Shown here one piece after another: positions 8,795 to 21,717 of a DNA stretch of 49,313 nt. The DNA is taken from the NCBI GenBank assembly GCA_026392115.1, contig JAPLCQ010000120.1, positions 1 to 49,313 on the forward strand, written 5' to 3'. The number at the start of each line of letters is the position of its first letter. Position 1 is the first letter of the stretch. The notes under the pieces are model-generated. The model ran no database searches and had not been told where the DNA came from. It was given only the letters and a program-made list of their open reading frames with translations. Source of the DNA: Armatimonadota bacterium. Lineage in GTDB: Bacteria; Armatimonadota; Chthonomonadetes; Chthonomonadales; CAJBBX01. The translations under genes were made by a program, and so were the position numbers.

Positions 8795-9781
8795 CTACTT
8801 CTTGACGAGGTGGCCCACCGCACGAGCGACCACCGGGTACTCCCACTCGAACCCGACGGACTGAAGCGCCTCGGGCAGGACGCGTTGGCTCTCCAGCAGG
8901 ACGCCGGCCATCTCGCCGAGGGCGGCGCGCACCGCGAAGGCGGGCACGCAGGCCCGAATACCGCGGCCTAGCCGCGCCCCGATGGCCACCGATAGGTCGC
9001 GCATGGTGTTGGGTGACGGCGAGACCACGTTCACAGGGCCTGTGGGACCCTCCGGGTGGATGCAGATCATCAGCGCCTCAACCGCGTCGGCCAGATGCAC
9101 CCATGGCACCCACTGCTTGCCCGATCCCAGCACGGCGCCCATGACCTTGCGCATGGGAGCGACCATGCGCGGCAACCCGCCGCCGTCGGCGGCGAGCACC
9201 AGGCCCAGCCGGGCGAGGACGACCCGGCGGCTGTCGGTTGCGGCCCGCTCCGCCTCTGCCTCCCAGTCGATGCAGAGCTGGGGCAGGAAGCCCTGGCCGG
9301 GCTTCGAGGATTCGGTTAGCGGTTCCGACGATCGGTCGCCGTAGATGCCCGTGGCGGAGGCGTTGACGAGGACGCGCGGGCCGGGCGAACCCTCCGACAT
9401 CGCCGCGACGATTCGCTTCGTGGTGGCGATGCGGCTTGAGCGCAGGATCCGCTTGCGTGCATCGGACCAGCGCAGGGGAGCGATGGGCTCCCCTACGAGG
9501 TTGACGACCACATCGGCGCCGGCAACCTTGGCCTGCCATGGGCCGTCGACATCCGGCTCCCACTGAAGCAGTGAGACCGGGCCGGGGAAAAGGGCCGCAG
9601 CCCGGTTCGGGTCGCGCACCAGCGCCACCACATCGTAGCCGCACTCAGCCAGCCTGCTGCAGAGCGCTCGACCGACCAGGCCCGTGGCGCCGGCGACGAC
9701 AACCGTCTCAATAGCGCCCGGCGCTTCTTGCGCGTCGGGCTCCAGACCCGGATCGAGATTGGGCTGTTCGGGGTCTGTCAT
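8795..9781 (-). CDS. TIGR01777 family NAD(P)-dependent epimerase-like protein
   Basis: A 328-aa extended short-chain dehydrogenase of the YfcH/TIGR01777 group. Seen: GATGLVG nucleotide-binding motif at 31-37, the hallmark WSDARKRILRSSRI segment, NASATGIYG, and a C-terminal DUF1731-like domain (MRDLSVAIG... VLLESQRVLPEALQSVGF). The family reaction is not established; proteins of this group are linked to cell division inhibition (SulA-like) by name only. The first 24 residues are acidic and probably disordered. It starts 3 bases after the D-lyxose isomerase stop, so it is co-transcribed with the sugar isomerases. Confidence 0.88.
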   Translation of the reverse strand: MTDPEQPNLDPGLEPDAQEAPGAIETVVVAGATGLVGRALCSRLAECGYDVVALVRDPNRAAALFPGPVSLLQWEPDVDGPWQAKVAGADVVVNLVGEPIAPLRWSDARKRILRSSRIATTKRIVAAMSEGSPGPRVLVNASATGIYGDRSSEPLTESSKPGQGFLPQLCIDWEAEAERAATDSRRVVLARLGLVLAADGGGLPRMVAPMRKVMGAVLGSGKQWVPWVHLADAVEALMICIHPEGPTGPVNVVSPSPNTMRDLSVAIGARLGRGIRACVPAFAVRAALGEMAGVLLESQRVLPEALQSVGFEWEYPVVARAVGHLVKK

Positions 9782-9784
9782 GCT

Positions 9785-12146
<2,362 letters not shown>

Positions 12147-12231
12147 GGTCAGAGTGGATGCCGACACGGTTGTTGCCCTTTCCTCAGCGCAGGTCGTCCG
12201 GACCAAGCGTGCCGCCGGGTCGAACGCATAC

Positions 12232-12267
12232 CTTGACAGGATAGTGACCAACGCACAATCTGTCAAG
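12232..12267 (-). promoter_or_regulatory. fucI promoter within an inverted repeat
   Basis: On the minus strand, TTGACA (12266-12261) and TATCCT (12243-12238) are separated by exactly 17 bases, close to the sigma70 consensus, and point to fucI with a leader of roughly 85 bases. The arms CTTGACAG (12232-12239) and CTGTCAAG (12260-12267) form a perfect 8-bp inverted repeat that covers the -35 and part of the -10, so a dimeric regulator could bind there (inference). A weaker promoter-like pair also reads out on the plus strand. Confidence 0.65.
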
Positions 12268-12308
12268 CCCGACCGACGTGCGCAAGCGTACATGCCGGGC
12301 CGCGTCCG

Positions 12309-12336
12309 TTGGGCCCGCTGCTTCGACGAGTATACT
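12309..12336 (+). promoter_or_regulatory. Putative prfB promoter
   Basis: TATACT at 12331-12336 with TTGGGC at 12309-12314, spacing 16, lies about 60 bases before the prfB ATG. The -10 matches well and the -35 only in its TTG. It is divergent to the fucI promoter in the same 249-base intergenic region. Confidence 0.4.
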
Positions 12337-12395
12337 TCATGGGCTCCGGGCCGGATGCGCCCGAGGCACGAGCCAACAACGAAGGGACTTTACGC

Positions 12396-13512
12396 ATGAC
12401 GTTGGACGATATTCGCAAGGCGGCTCGCGAGATGCAGGCCACCATCCTCAAGCTCGGAGACCATCTTTGACCTCGCCAACAAGCTCGTAAGCATCGCCGA
12501 GCTCGAGGCCCGCTCCGCGAGCTCTGAGCTCTGGACCGACGCCGACGCCGCGCAGGAGACCCTCCAGCGCCTGGCGCGCCTGCGTGACGAGGTCGGCCCC
12601 GTGCAGGATCTGGGGCGCCGCGCAGAAGCCATCGAGGAGTTGGGCCAGATGCTGCAGGCCGAGAGCGAACCGGACGCCGACATGGTGGCCGAGCTCGAGG
12701 CGGACCTGTCGACCCTACAGGCCGATCTGGACCGCGTCGAGGTCGAGACGCTGCTCTGCGGCGAGTATGACGACCGCAGCGCCATCGTGGAGGTCAACGC
12801 CGGGGCAGGCGGGACCGAGTCCTGCGATTGGGCACAGATGCTCCTCCGCATGCTGCTCCGCTGGGCGCAGGACCAGGGCTACAACGTGGAGATGGTGGAT
12901 GAGCTGCCTGGTGACGTGGCGGGCATCAAGAGCGCAACCTTCCAGGTCTCCGGCAAGCGCTTCGCCTACGGCTACCTGAAGTCGGAGCGCGGGGTACATC
13001 GCCTTGTGAGGATATCGCCGTTCGACGCCGCCAAGCGCCGCCACACCTCGTTCGCATCGGTTGACGTCTTGCCCGAGGTGTCGGATACCGACCATGTGGA
13101 TGTCCCGCCGGATGATATCCGCGTCGACACCTACCGCAGCAGCGGCGCCGGCGGCCAGCACGTCAACAAGACCGATTCGGCCGTGCGCATCACGCACCTG
13201 CCCACGGGGATCGTGGTCTCGTGCCAGAACGAACGATCCCAGCACAAGAACCGGGCGTCTGCAATGAAGGTGCTGCAGTCGCGCCTGCTTGAGGTGGAAC
13301 GGCGCAAGCGCGAGGCCGAGCGCGCGGAGATACGCGGCGTGCAGCAGGCCATCGAATGGGGCAGCCAGATTCGCTCGTACGTGTTCCAGCCGTACACCAT
13401 GGTGAAGGACCATCGCACCGGCGCCGAGACAGGCGATGTGATGGGTGTGATGGACGGCTCGATCTCTCGCTTTATGGGCGCGTACCTGCGGTGGCCGGAG
13501 CGCCGGGAGTAG
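12396..13512 (+). CDS. prfB: Peptide chain release factor 2, with programmed +1 frameshift
   Basis: RF2 ends translation at UGA and UAA. The gene starts at ATG 12396 and reads 24 codons to CTT TGA C, where the in-frame TGA (12468-12470) must be skipped by a +1 slip; translation resumes at GAC 12469. The joined product is 371 aa. It carries the stop-recognition tripeptide SPF at 207-209 (UGA-type specificity) and the catalytic GGQ at 252-254 in [22 protein letters not shown] at 12456-12459 upstream of the slip site may act as the stimulatory internal Shine-Dalgarno. This is the classic autoregulatory arrangement: low RF2 favours the shift. Plain ORF calling would truncate it to a start at 12601. 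Confidence 0.97.
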
Positions 13513-13516
13513 CCGA

Positions 13517-14512
13517 ATGACACAGTGTAAGCCCTCGACGTTTCGCACAACCCTGTGGGCGGCGCCTCTGCTGGCGGTCGCCGGTACGGCGCTGCTCGGC
13601 TGCAACGGAGCCGCGGCACGCCGCAACGACCCGGTTCAGGCGCCGCACACGGAGGTTGCCAGGGCCGCCGCACCGGCCTTCGACGCCGATTACGCCTGGA
13701 GCGTGCTCCTGAAGCAGTGCGAGTTCGGACCCAGGCCCGTGGGCTCCCAGGCGCACCGAAAGACGCGCGACTACCTGGTGGACGAGATGCGGAAGCATAC
13801 CGATACGGTGGTTGAGCAGGACTTCACGTACAAGGTGATGCCGCTGACCAACGTCATCGGGATCTTTGGCCCAGCCGACCGGGCGCCGATCCTCCTCTGC
13901 GCGCACTGGGACACGCGGCCCACCGCCGACATGGAGATCGACGCCGCGGCGCGCAAGACGCCCATCATGGGGGCCAATGACGGAGCGTCGGGAGTGGCCG
14001 TGCTGCTGGCGCTGGCCAAGTCCTTCAAGGCCCAGCCGCCGTCGGTCGGGGTGGCCGTCGCGCTGCTGGACGGCGAGGACTACGGCGACTTCGAGCGCGA
14101 CGAAGGCGTCTTTCTCGGTTCGCGCTACCTGGCCAAGAACCTGAAGCCCGTGGGCAAGCCCACCTACGGCATCCTGCTGGACATGATCGGCGACAAGGAC
14201 CTGACCATCTTCCGAGAGCAGAACTCCGAGGAGCGCGCGCGGTCGGTCAACGACAAGGTCTTCCGGATCGCCTCCGAACTCGGCCATTCGCGCAACCTCC
14301 GCGACCGGATCGGCTACGCCATCACGGACGACCACCTGCCGCTGATCGCAGCGGGAATACCGACCATCGACCTGATCGACTTCGACTACGGCCCCTGGCA
14401 CACAGTGGATGATACGGCGGACCGCTGCTCCAAGGCCAGCCTGAAGGTCGTCGGCGAGACGGTGGGGGAGACGGTCTACCGGGAGAAGAAGGTGCGGCCC
14501 GCTAACCCCTAA
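13517..14512 (+). CDS. M28 family lipoprotein, glutaminyl cyclase-like
   Basis: A 331-aa exported zinc enzyme. The signal peptide has a lipobox ALLGC with the lipidated Cys at 29. M28 metal-site motifs follow: AHWDTRP (H130, D132), GANDGASG (D155), LLDGEDYG (E187, D188), and a late WHTVDDT. The layout resembles glutaminyl-peptide cyclotransferases and their bacterial M28 relatives; the second acidic residue is Asp (GED) rather than Glu (GEE) as in animal enzymes. Either cyclase or aminopeptidase activity is possible. GGGAG precedes the ATG, which begins 4 bases after prfB, so the two are probably co-transcribed. Its 3' end overlaps murI by 11 bases, tail to tail. Confidence 0.88.
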   Translation: MTQCKPSTFRTTLWAAPLLAVAGTALLGCNGAAARRNDPVQAPHTEVARAAAPAFDADYAWSVLLKQCEFGPRPVGSQAHRKTRDYLVDEMRKHTDTVVEQDFTYKVMPLTNVIGIFGPADRAPILLCAHWDTRPTADMEIDAAARKTPIMGANDGASGVAVLLALAKSFKAQPPSVGVAVALLDGEDYGDFERDEGVFLGSRYLAKNLKPVGKPTYGILLDMIGDKDLTIFREQNSEERARSVNDKVFRIASELGHSRNLRDRIGYAITDDHLPLIAAGIPTIDLIDFDYGPWHTVDDTADRCSKASLKVVGETVGETVYREKKVRPANP

Positions 14513-15314
14513 CGCGGCCGTCCTGCCAGTGGAGTTCTGCAACGGCGGGCGCGACGGCGTAGCCAAGGACCGCCAGGGCCTGGGCGCCGAAGTGTCCGCC
14601 GTCGCCTGTCGTCTGTAGAACCAGATGTCCGCCCGAAGTCGCTTCCATGCCCGCACAGCGGATGGCCTCGCGGGCCGCCTCGGCGGCGGGATCCACCACG
14701 CTCATCGTCCAGCCCATGGCGGATGCGGCAGCTTGGAGATCAGGCAGCAGCAACGGGTAGTGCGTGCAGCCGAGGATCACCTGCGCGGCTTGACCACGTA
14801 GCGGCGCAATGTAGCGGCGGCATGCGTCTTGCGCCACGGCTGTGCCCGTGGCTCCCGCCTCGACGATGGGCACGAAGTCGGGGCAGGCAACCTCAATGAC
14901 CGGTACGCCCGGCAGGGCCCGACCCAGCGCTCGGGAGTAGGCTCGGCTGGCGACGGTGCCAGCTGTGGCAAGGAGACCCACCGTGCCGGGCGGCCCCAGC
15001 CTCGCGGAGCGCACGGCCGGCTCTATGACCCCGTGGCACCGGATGCCCGGCAACGCGTGGCGGACCGTCTCCAGCGCAGTGGCCGAGGAGATGTTGCAGG
15101 CCATCACCACCGTGGCGCATCCCTGCTCCCGGAGGTAACGGCTGATCGCCTCGGCGAAGGCTCGAATCTGCTCCAGCGGTCGGGGACCGTAGGGCACGTG
15201 GGCCTGATCGGCCACGTAGAGGATGTCGGCTCCGGGAGCTTGGCGTAGCAGTTCGCGGACTACCGTCAGGCCACCCAGGCCGGAGTCGAAGACGCCGATT
15301 CGTGCCGAAGGCAT
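14502..15314 (-). CDS. murI: Glutamate racemase
   Basis: Makes D-glutamate for peptidoglycan. The 270-aa protein has FDSGLGG with D10-S11, the first catalytic Cys in ACNISSA (C73), and the second in LGCTHYP (C183) followed by H185. The usual ACNTASA motif reads ACNISSA, so the Thr next to the Asn is Ile; both cysteines are retained, so activity is still expected. It ends a minus-strand unit behind the amidase and GerMN genes; gerM next to murI is also seen in Bacillus. One base separates it from the GerMN stop. Confidence 0.95.
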   Translation of the reverse strand: MPSARIGVFDSGLGGLTVVRELLRQAPGADILYVADQAHVPYGPRPLEQIRAFAEAISRYLREQGCATVVMACNISSATALETVRHALPGIRCHGVIEPAVRSARLGPPGTVGLLATAGTVASRAYSRALGRALPGVPVIEVACPDFVPIVEAGATGTAVAQDACRRYIAPLRGQAAQVILGCTHYPLLLPDLQAAASAMGWTMSVVDPAAEAAREAIRCAGMEATSGGHLVLQTTGDGGHFGAQALAVLGYAVAPAVAELHWQDGRVRG

Positions 15315-15315
15315 G

Positions 15316-15798
15316 CTACTGCGGGCTCTCCGGTGTCGCCGCCACGGGCAGGTCGGTCCAGTCGCCGCTGTGATCGCCTACGAACGGCTTCCCGTCCAGC
15401 ACGACCGACAGCTCGTTGACGGCAGAACAGCCGCGCAACACCCGGAGGAGGGTCTGCAGGGCCATCGACTCGGTCGTGTCGCCTGCGCCGTTGATGCCCT
15501 TGGCCTCCGAGCTCAGTTCAAGGATCGCCTTGCCGTGCTCGATCCGTAGCGATACGACTTGGGAGCCCCTCGGAAAGCCCGTCTCGGGCGTCATGGCCGC
15601 GTTCAATTCCTTGGTCAGCGAGGCGACGGCAGGGTCGACCTTCTGCTCTGGCTCTGCCGGCTTCGTCGGCGCCGGCGGGTCGGCATGCGGCGCCACGAGG
15701 GTGGTGCGAGGCGGCCCGCCGATCCACCGGAGGGCCACGACGTAGCCCGCGGCGCAGATCAGCGCCACGACGATCAGCGCGCCGAGTACCTTCTTCAT
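15316..15798 (-). CDS. GerMN domain membrane-anchored protein
   Basis: A 160-aa protein with one N-terminal membrane helix (residues about 4-26, VLGALIVVALICAAGYVVAL) and a GerMN domain from about 55 to 148. The domain is recognised from strands VVSLRIEHGKAILELSSEA, the helix GDTTESMALQTLLRVLRGC, and VNELSVVLDGKPF. A short Pro-rich linker (APTKPAEPEQK) follows the helix. GerMN domains occur in spore germination and cell-wall proteins; here the context between an amidase and murI points to peptidoglycan work (inference). Its ATG overlaps the amidase stop by 4 bases. Confidence 0.85.
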   Translation of the reverse strand: MKKVLGALIVVALICAAGYVVALRWIGGPPRTTLVAPHADPPAPTKPAEPEQKVDPAVASLTKELNAAMTPETGFPRGSQVVSLRIEHGKAILELSSEAKGINGAGDTTESMALQTLLRVLRGCSAVNELSVVLDGKPFVGDHSGDWTDLPVAATPESPQ

Positions 15799-17441
15799 TG
15801 CGGTTCACCAGGGAGGGCGCGCGGTGCGCCGCTCTCCACAAACTGACGGATTCCCGCGGCCACGGCCTCTGCCGCACGACGCTGCCATGCGGGGTCCATC
15901 AGCAGGGCGCGATCTCGGGAGTGGTTCAGGAAACCCATCTCCACCAGAGCCGCGGGCACGTTGGCGTTCCTCAGCACCGCCAGGCCCGTGGGATAGAGCC
16001 GTCCATCGGCCCGGGCGCCTTTGTTCGGGATACCCGATGCGGCGGCCAGCCGATCGATCACCAGTGTGGCCAGCATCTGGCTCATATCGCTACCCGTGTG
16101 GTAGTAGGTGGTACTACCGGAAGCTGTCTCCGGCGTCGGACAGGAGTCGATGTGCATGCTCAGGAAGAGATCGCCGCCCACCGTATCGGCCACAGCCGGC
16201 CTTGCGTTCAGGGGCAGGTCCGTATCGTCGGAGCGGGTCATCACCACTCGCGCCCCCATGGCGGCCAGAGCTTCCTGAACCAGCATTGCGATCTGGAGGT
16301 TCAGCGTCTTCTCCTGGATGACGCTTCCATCGGCGGACAACTGACAACCCGGCGCGCCGCCGCCATGGCCCGGGTCAAGCACGATGGTGGCGTCGGCCAT
16401 TCGTTTCCCGAGCCCCTTCGGTGAGGAGACCAGGCATACCAGTCCACGCTGGTTCGCGCTCTCGATCCGCACGATAGAGGCCGACCGCAGGTCCAGGGCC
16501 ACGGTGACTGTGCCCGGCGCCTTGACGGACGTCTCCACGCGAACGGCGCCGACGAGTGGGTGATCCGTCGCCAGCGTACGGGGCTGTGCCAACGCCGTGT
16601 TGGGCAGTTCAATGGTCGCCGATCGAGCGGTATCCGTCACGCGAAGCAGCGGCTGCACGGGACCCGACGTGACGATGACGACACGAGCGACGCGATCAGT
16701 CACGCGCACGAACTGCACATCCTGGAACTGCACCGGCGGTGTGGGCGCCGGTTGAACCGGCGTCTGAGCCTGAGCCGCCGGACCTTGAGCGGGCGCCGGG
16801 GCGGATCCGTCGATGGACTTGGCGGGCTGCACTCCGCCGGATTGCGTCTGCGGCGCCTTGGTCGGAACGGCTTGCGCGGACGGCGGCTGGACTGGGCGGG
16901 CGTCGACGCTGCCGGGCTGCTGTGTCGCAACCGCGGGAGGCGGGGCGGTAGGCGCAGGCGGGCGCGGCTTATCTGCTTCCACCTTCGGCGTAGGCGGCGG
17001 CGCCACCGGCGCGGTCGGCTTCGGCCCGGGTGGCTGCTCCGCAGCCGTCTTGCGGCCCTCGGGCGTGGTGATGGACGCAACGCCGTCCTTCACGCTGGCG
17101 ATGAGTTGCAGATCGCGCCGCAACGAAGAGTAGGGGACCATGCGGCCGCCGGCCAGCTTCGCGAGAGGTATCTCCAGCGCCTTGCCCGTCTGCGTGGTCG
17201 CCGCTGCGGTCTCCTCGTTTCGGGATAGGACGTAACTTATCGCCAGCGCCTTGAGGGCTTCCAGCGGCAGGTATATCTCGGAGCCGTCCTGCGCGCCGGG
17301 CTTGGCCAGCCGCTTGCCGTCAATGCTGATCTCCACCGGTTGGAGCGCAGGGGTCGCGTACGCAAACCCGACCGCCGCCCAGAGGAGCGGCAGCACGGTA
17401 AGCATGGCGCCGACACGGCTTAGGGGATTACGGGGTCGCAT
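15795..17441 (-). CDS. N-acetylmuramoyl-L-alanine amidase with AMIN domain
   Basis: A 548-aa secreted zinc amidase that cuts the bond between MurNAc and L-Ala. Order of parts: signal peptide (1-29), a copper-amine-oxidase-N-like domain (about 35-130, EISIDGKRL... IYLPLEALKAL), a Pro/Ala/Gln-rich linker of about 100 residues (135-240), an AMIN localisation domain (about 240-335), and Amidase_3 (about 350-535). The zinc ligands and catalytic Glu are visible: H359 in DPGHGG, E377 in IQEKTLN, H430 in SMHIDS, E501 in LVEMGF. It follows recD2 by 21 bases and overlaps the GerMN gene by 4. Confidence 0.93.
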   Translation of the reverse strand: MRPRNPLSRVGAMLTVLPLLWAAVGFAYATPALQPVEISIDGKRLAKPGAQDGSEIYLPLEALKALAISYVLSRNEETAAATTQTGKALEIPLAKLAGGRMVPYSSLRRDLQLIASVKDGVASITTPEGRKTAAEQPPGPKPTAPVAPPPTPKVEADKPRPPAPTAPPPAVATQQPGSVDARPVQPPSAQAVPTKAPQTQSGGVQPAKSIDGSAPAPAQGPAAQAQTPVQPAPTPPVQFQDVQFVRVTDRVARVVIVTSGPVQPLLRVTDTARSATIELPNTALAQPRTLATDHPLVGAVRVETSVKAPGTVTVALDLRSASIVRIESANQRGLVCLVSSPKGLGKRMADATIVLDPGHGGGAPGCQLSADGSVIQEKTLNLQIAMLVQEALAAMGARVVMTRSDDTDLPLNARPAVADTVGGDLFLSMHIDSCPTPETASGSTTYYHTGSDMSQMLATLVIDRLAAASGIPNKGARADGRLYPTGLAVLRNANVPAALVEMGFLNHSRDRALLMDPAWQRRAAEAVAAGIRQFVESGAPRALPGEPQ

Positions 17442-17462
17442 GGTTGAACGAGTACCTGGAAC

Positions 17463-19718
<2,256 letters not shown>

Positions 19719-19723
19719 GGGCC

Positions 19724-20692
19724 TCAGCCGCGGAGCGCCTCGACGGTGCGCAGGAGCCCACGCTCCAGCGTCCACTGCGGCGCGAAGCCGAGAACCTCGC
19801 GGGCGCGGGTGGTGTCGGCGGCCGAGTGCTTAATATCGCCCGCGCGCTCGTCGGCATGGACGGCGGCGACGCTGGAGCCGGCGGCTTCTACAACGGCGGC
19901 CGCCAGATCGGTCACTGTGATGGAGCTGCCCCCGGCAATGTTGAAGAGCTTGCCGGCCGCTCCGGGCGCCGCCGCCGCAAGCAGATTTGCCCGTGCCACG
20001 TCCTGCACGAACAGGAAGTCGCGGGTCTGCAGCCCGTCGCCGAAGATGGTCGGCGGCTCGCCCTTCAGGGCCCGATCGATGAACTTGGGGATGGCGGCGG
20101 CATACTGGCTGTCCGGTCGCTGGCGCGGGCCATACACGTTGAAGTAGCGTAGCGCCACCGCCTCGAAGGCGTAGAGCTCCCAGAAGAGGCGGCAGAGGTG
20201 CTCTCCGTAGAGCTTCTCCAGGCCGTAGGGCGACGTGGGAGCCGGTAGCTCGTCCTCCGGTGTGGGCAGACGCAGCGTGTTGCCGTAGACCGCCGAGCTG
20301 GAGGACATCACCAGCCTGCGGGCGCCGGCCGCCCGCGCCGCCCGGAGGACGTTGCGGGTGCCGTCGATGTTGATGCTATCCGCAGTCACCGGATCGGCCA
20401 CCGAACCCGGCACCGAGATGAAGGCCGCCAGATGGAAGACGAGCTCCACGCCCGCCGCGGCGGCCGCGCAAGCATCCTCGTTGCGTATGTCGCCGCGCAC
20501 AACCTCGATCTGTCCGGTAAGATGGTCGAGGTTCGAGGCGCGGCCCGTCGTGAAGTCGTCCAGGACCCGCACGTGCGCGCCCTGGGCAACGAGCGCTTCG
20601 ACGATGTGCGAGCCGATGAAGCCCGCGCCGCCCGTGACGAGCGCTTTGACGCCCGGCGTAAGACCAAGTACGCTATCGGAGCCGGATGGCAT
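19724..20692 (-). CDS. NAD-dependent epimerase, UDP-glucose 4-epimerase type
   Basis: A 322-aa extended short-chain dehydrogenase likely acting on a UDP-sugar for polysaccharide or lipid glycan synthesis. Seen: GGAGFIG at 21-27, the acidic DDF after strand 2 (binding NAD ribose), MSSSSAVYG with the catalytic Ser/Thr near 132, and YGLEK with Y156 and K160. RYFNVYGPRQRPDSQYAAAIPKF is typical of GalE/WbpP-like epimerases. The exact sugar is not determined; UDP-glucose/galactose, their N-acetyl forms or a uronate are possible. GGAGG lies 10 bases before the ATG. It heads the five-gene unit ending in murI and is divergent to rluD. Confidence 0.9.
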   Translation of the reverse strand: MPSGSDSVLGLTPGVKALVTGGAGFIGSHIVEALVAQGAHVRVLDDFTTGRASNLDHLTGQIEVVRGDIRNEDACAAAAAGVELVFHLAAFISVPGSVADPVTADSINIDGTRNVLRAARAAGARRLVMSSSSAVYGNTLRLPTPEDELPAPTSPYGLEKLYGEHLCRLFWELYAFEAVALRYFNVYGPRQRPDSQYAAAIPKFIDRALKGEPPTIFGDGLQTRDFLFVQDVARANLLAAAAPGAAGKLFNIAGGSSITVTDLAAAVVEAAGSSVAAVHADERAGDIKHSAADTTRAREVLGFAPQWTLERGLLRTVEALRG

Positions 20693-20763
20693 GTCTGCAA
20701 ATCCTCCATGGCCGCCGTCCGCGGACGAGCCGGCACATCTCAGGATACCAGTGGGAGGGCCCG

Positions 20764-21717
20764 ATGCTTGAGTGGGTTGTGACGGATGCCCAGGCCGGGT
20801 CGCGCGCCGACGTGGTCATCGCCGAGTTGGCCCAGGTCACACGAACGACCGCCCAGCGCCTGATGGCCGACGAGAGCTTCCTGATCAACGGAGCGCCATC
20901 CAAGCCCTCGTCGCGTCTTCGTCCGGGAGACGCAGTCAGCGGCGAAATCCCGCCACCCATCCCGTCGCACGTCGAACCCGAGGCCATAGAGCTTGATATC
21001 GTCTACGAAGATAGCGATATCATCGTGATCAACAAGCCGCAGGGGCTTGTGGTCCATCCCGCTCCCGGCACTCCGTCGGGCACCGTGGTCAACGCGATCC
21101 TGGCCCACGCCGCAGACCTGTCCGGCATCGGCGGCGAGCAGCGTCCGGGCATCGTCCACCGCCTCGACAAGGACACCTCGGGCCTCCTCATGATCGCCAA
21201 GAACGACATGAGCCACTCCGGGCTCCAGGCCCAGATCCAGGCGCGCACCGCCTCGCGGCTCTATCTGGCGCTCGTACACGGAACACCGCGCTTCAACGAG
21301 GCCGAAGTGGATGCTCCCATCGGCCGCCACCCCGGAGACCGGAAGCGCATGGCGGTGCTCTCCCCTGGCGCGTCGGGCGCACGCTCCGCACAGACGCGGC
21401 TGCGAGTGCTGCGGGCGCTGCCCGACGCCGCGCTGCTGGAGGCGACCCTTCGCACCGGCCGCACCAACCAGATCCGCGTCCATTGCGCCTACACCGGCCA
21501 CCCGGTGCTGGCCGACCCGGTCTACGGCGTTGCCTCGCTGGACCGTCGGTGGTTTGCCGCACGCGGCATGGCGGCGCCGACGGCGCAGATGCTTCACGCC
21601 TACCGGCTCAAGCTGACGCACCCCCGCACCGGCGAGGCGCTGCAGTTCGAGGCGCCCATGCCCGAACCCATGCGAGCGGCGCTCCTCGCTTGCGGCGGCG
21701 AGCCGGTGTTGCCTTAG
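20764..21717 (+). CDS. RluD/RluA family 23S rRNA pseudouridine synthase
   Basis: Isomerises uridines in 23S rRNA (the RluD family modifies helix 69). The 317-aa protein has an N-terminal S4 RNA-binding domain (about 12-70; SRADVVIAELAQVTRTTAQRLM) and the catalytic motif HRLDKDTSG at 132-140 with D135. RTGRTNQIRVH and GHPVLADPVYG are also present. ATG 20764 has GGGAGG 5 bases upstream; an earlier ATG at 20686 would extend into the epimerase start. Its stop shares TTAG (21714-21717) with the convergent CBM9-like gene. Confidence 0.94.
   Translation: MLEWVVTDAQAGSRADVVIAELAQVTRTTAQRLMADESFLINGAPSKPSSRLRPGDAVSGEIPPPIPSHVEPEAIELDIVYEDSDIIVINKPQGLVVHPAPGTPSGTVVNAILAHAADLSGIGGEQRPGIVHRLDKDTSGLLMIAKNDMSHSGLQAQIQARTASRLYLALVHGTPRFNEAEVDAPIGRHPGDRKRMAVLSPGASGARSAQTRLRVLRALPDAALLEATLRTGRTNQIRVHCAYTGHPVLADPVYGVASLDRRWFAARGMAAPTAQMLHAYRLKLTHPRTGEALQFEAPMPEPMRAALLACGGEPVLP

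Noticed and set aside
16740-17040. Tandem repeat in the amidase gene
   Set aside because: It is a low-complexity Pro/Ala/Gln linker without a regular repeat unit.
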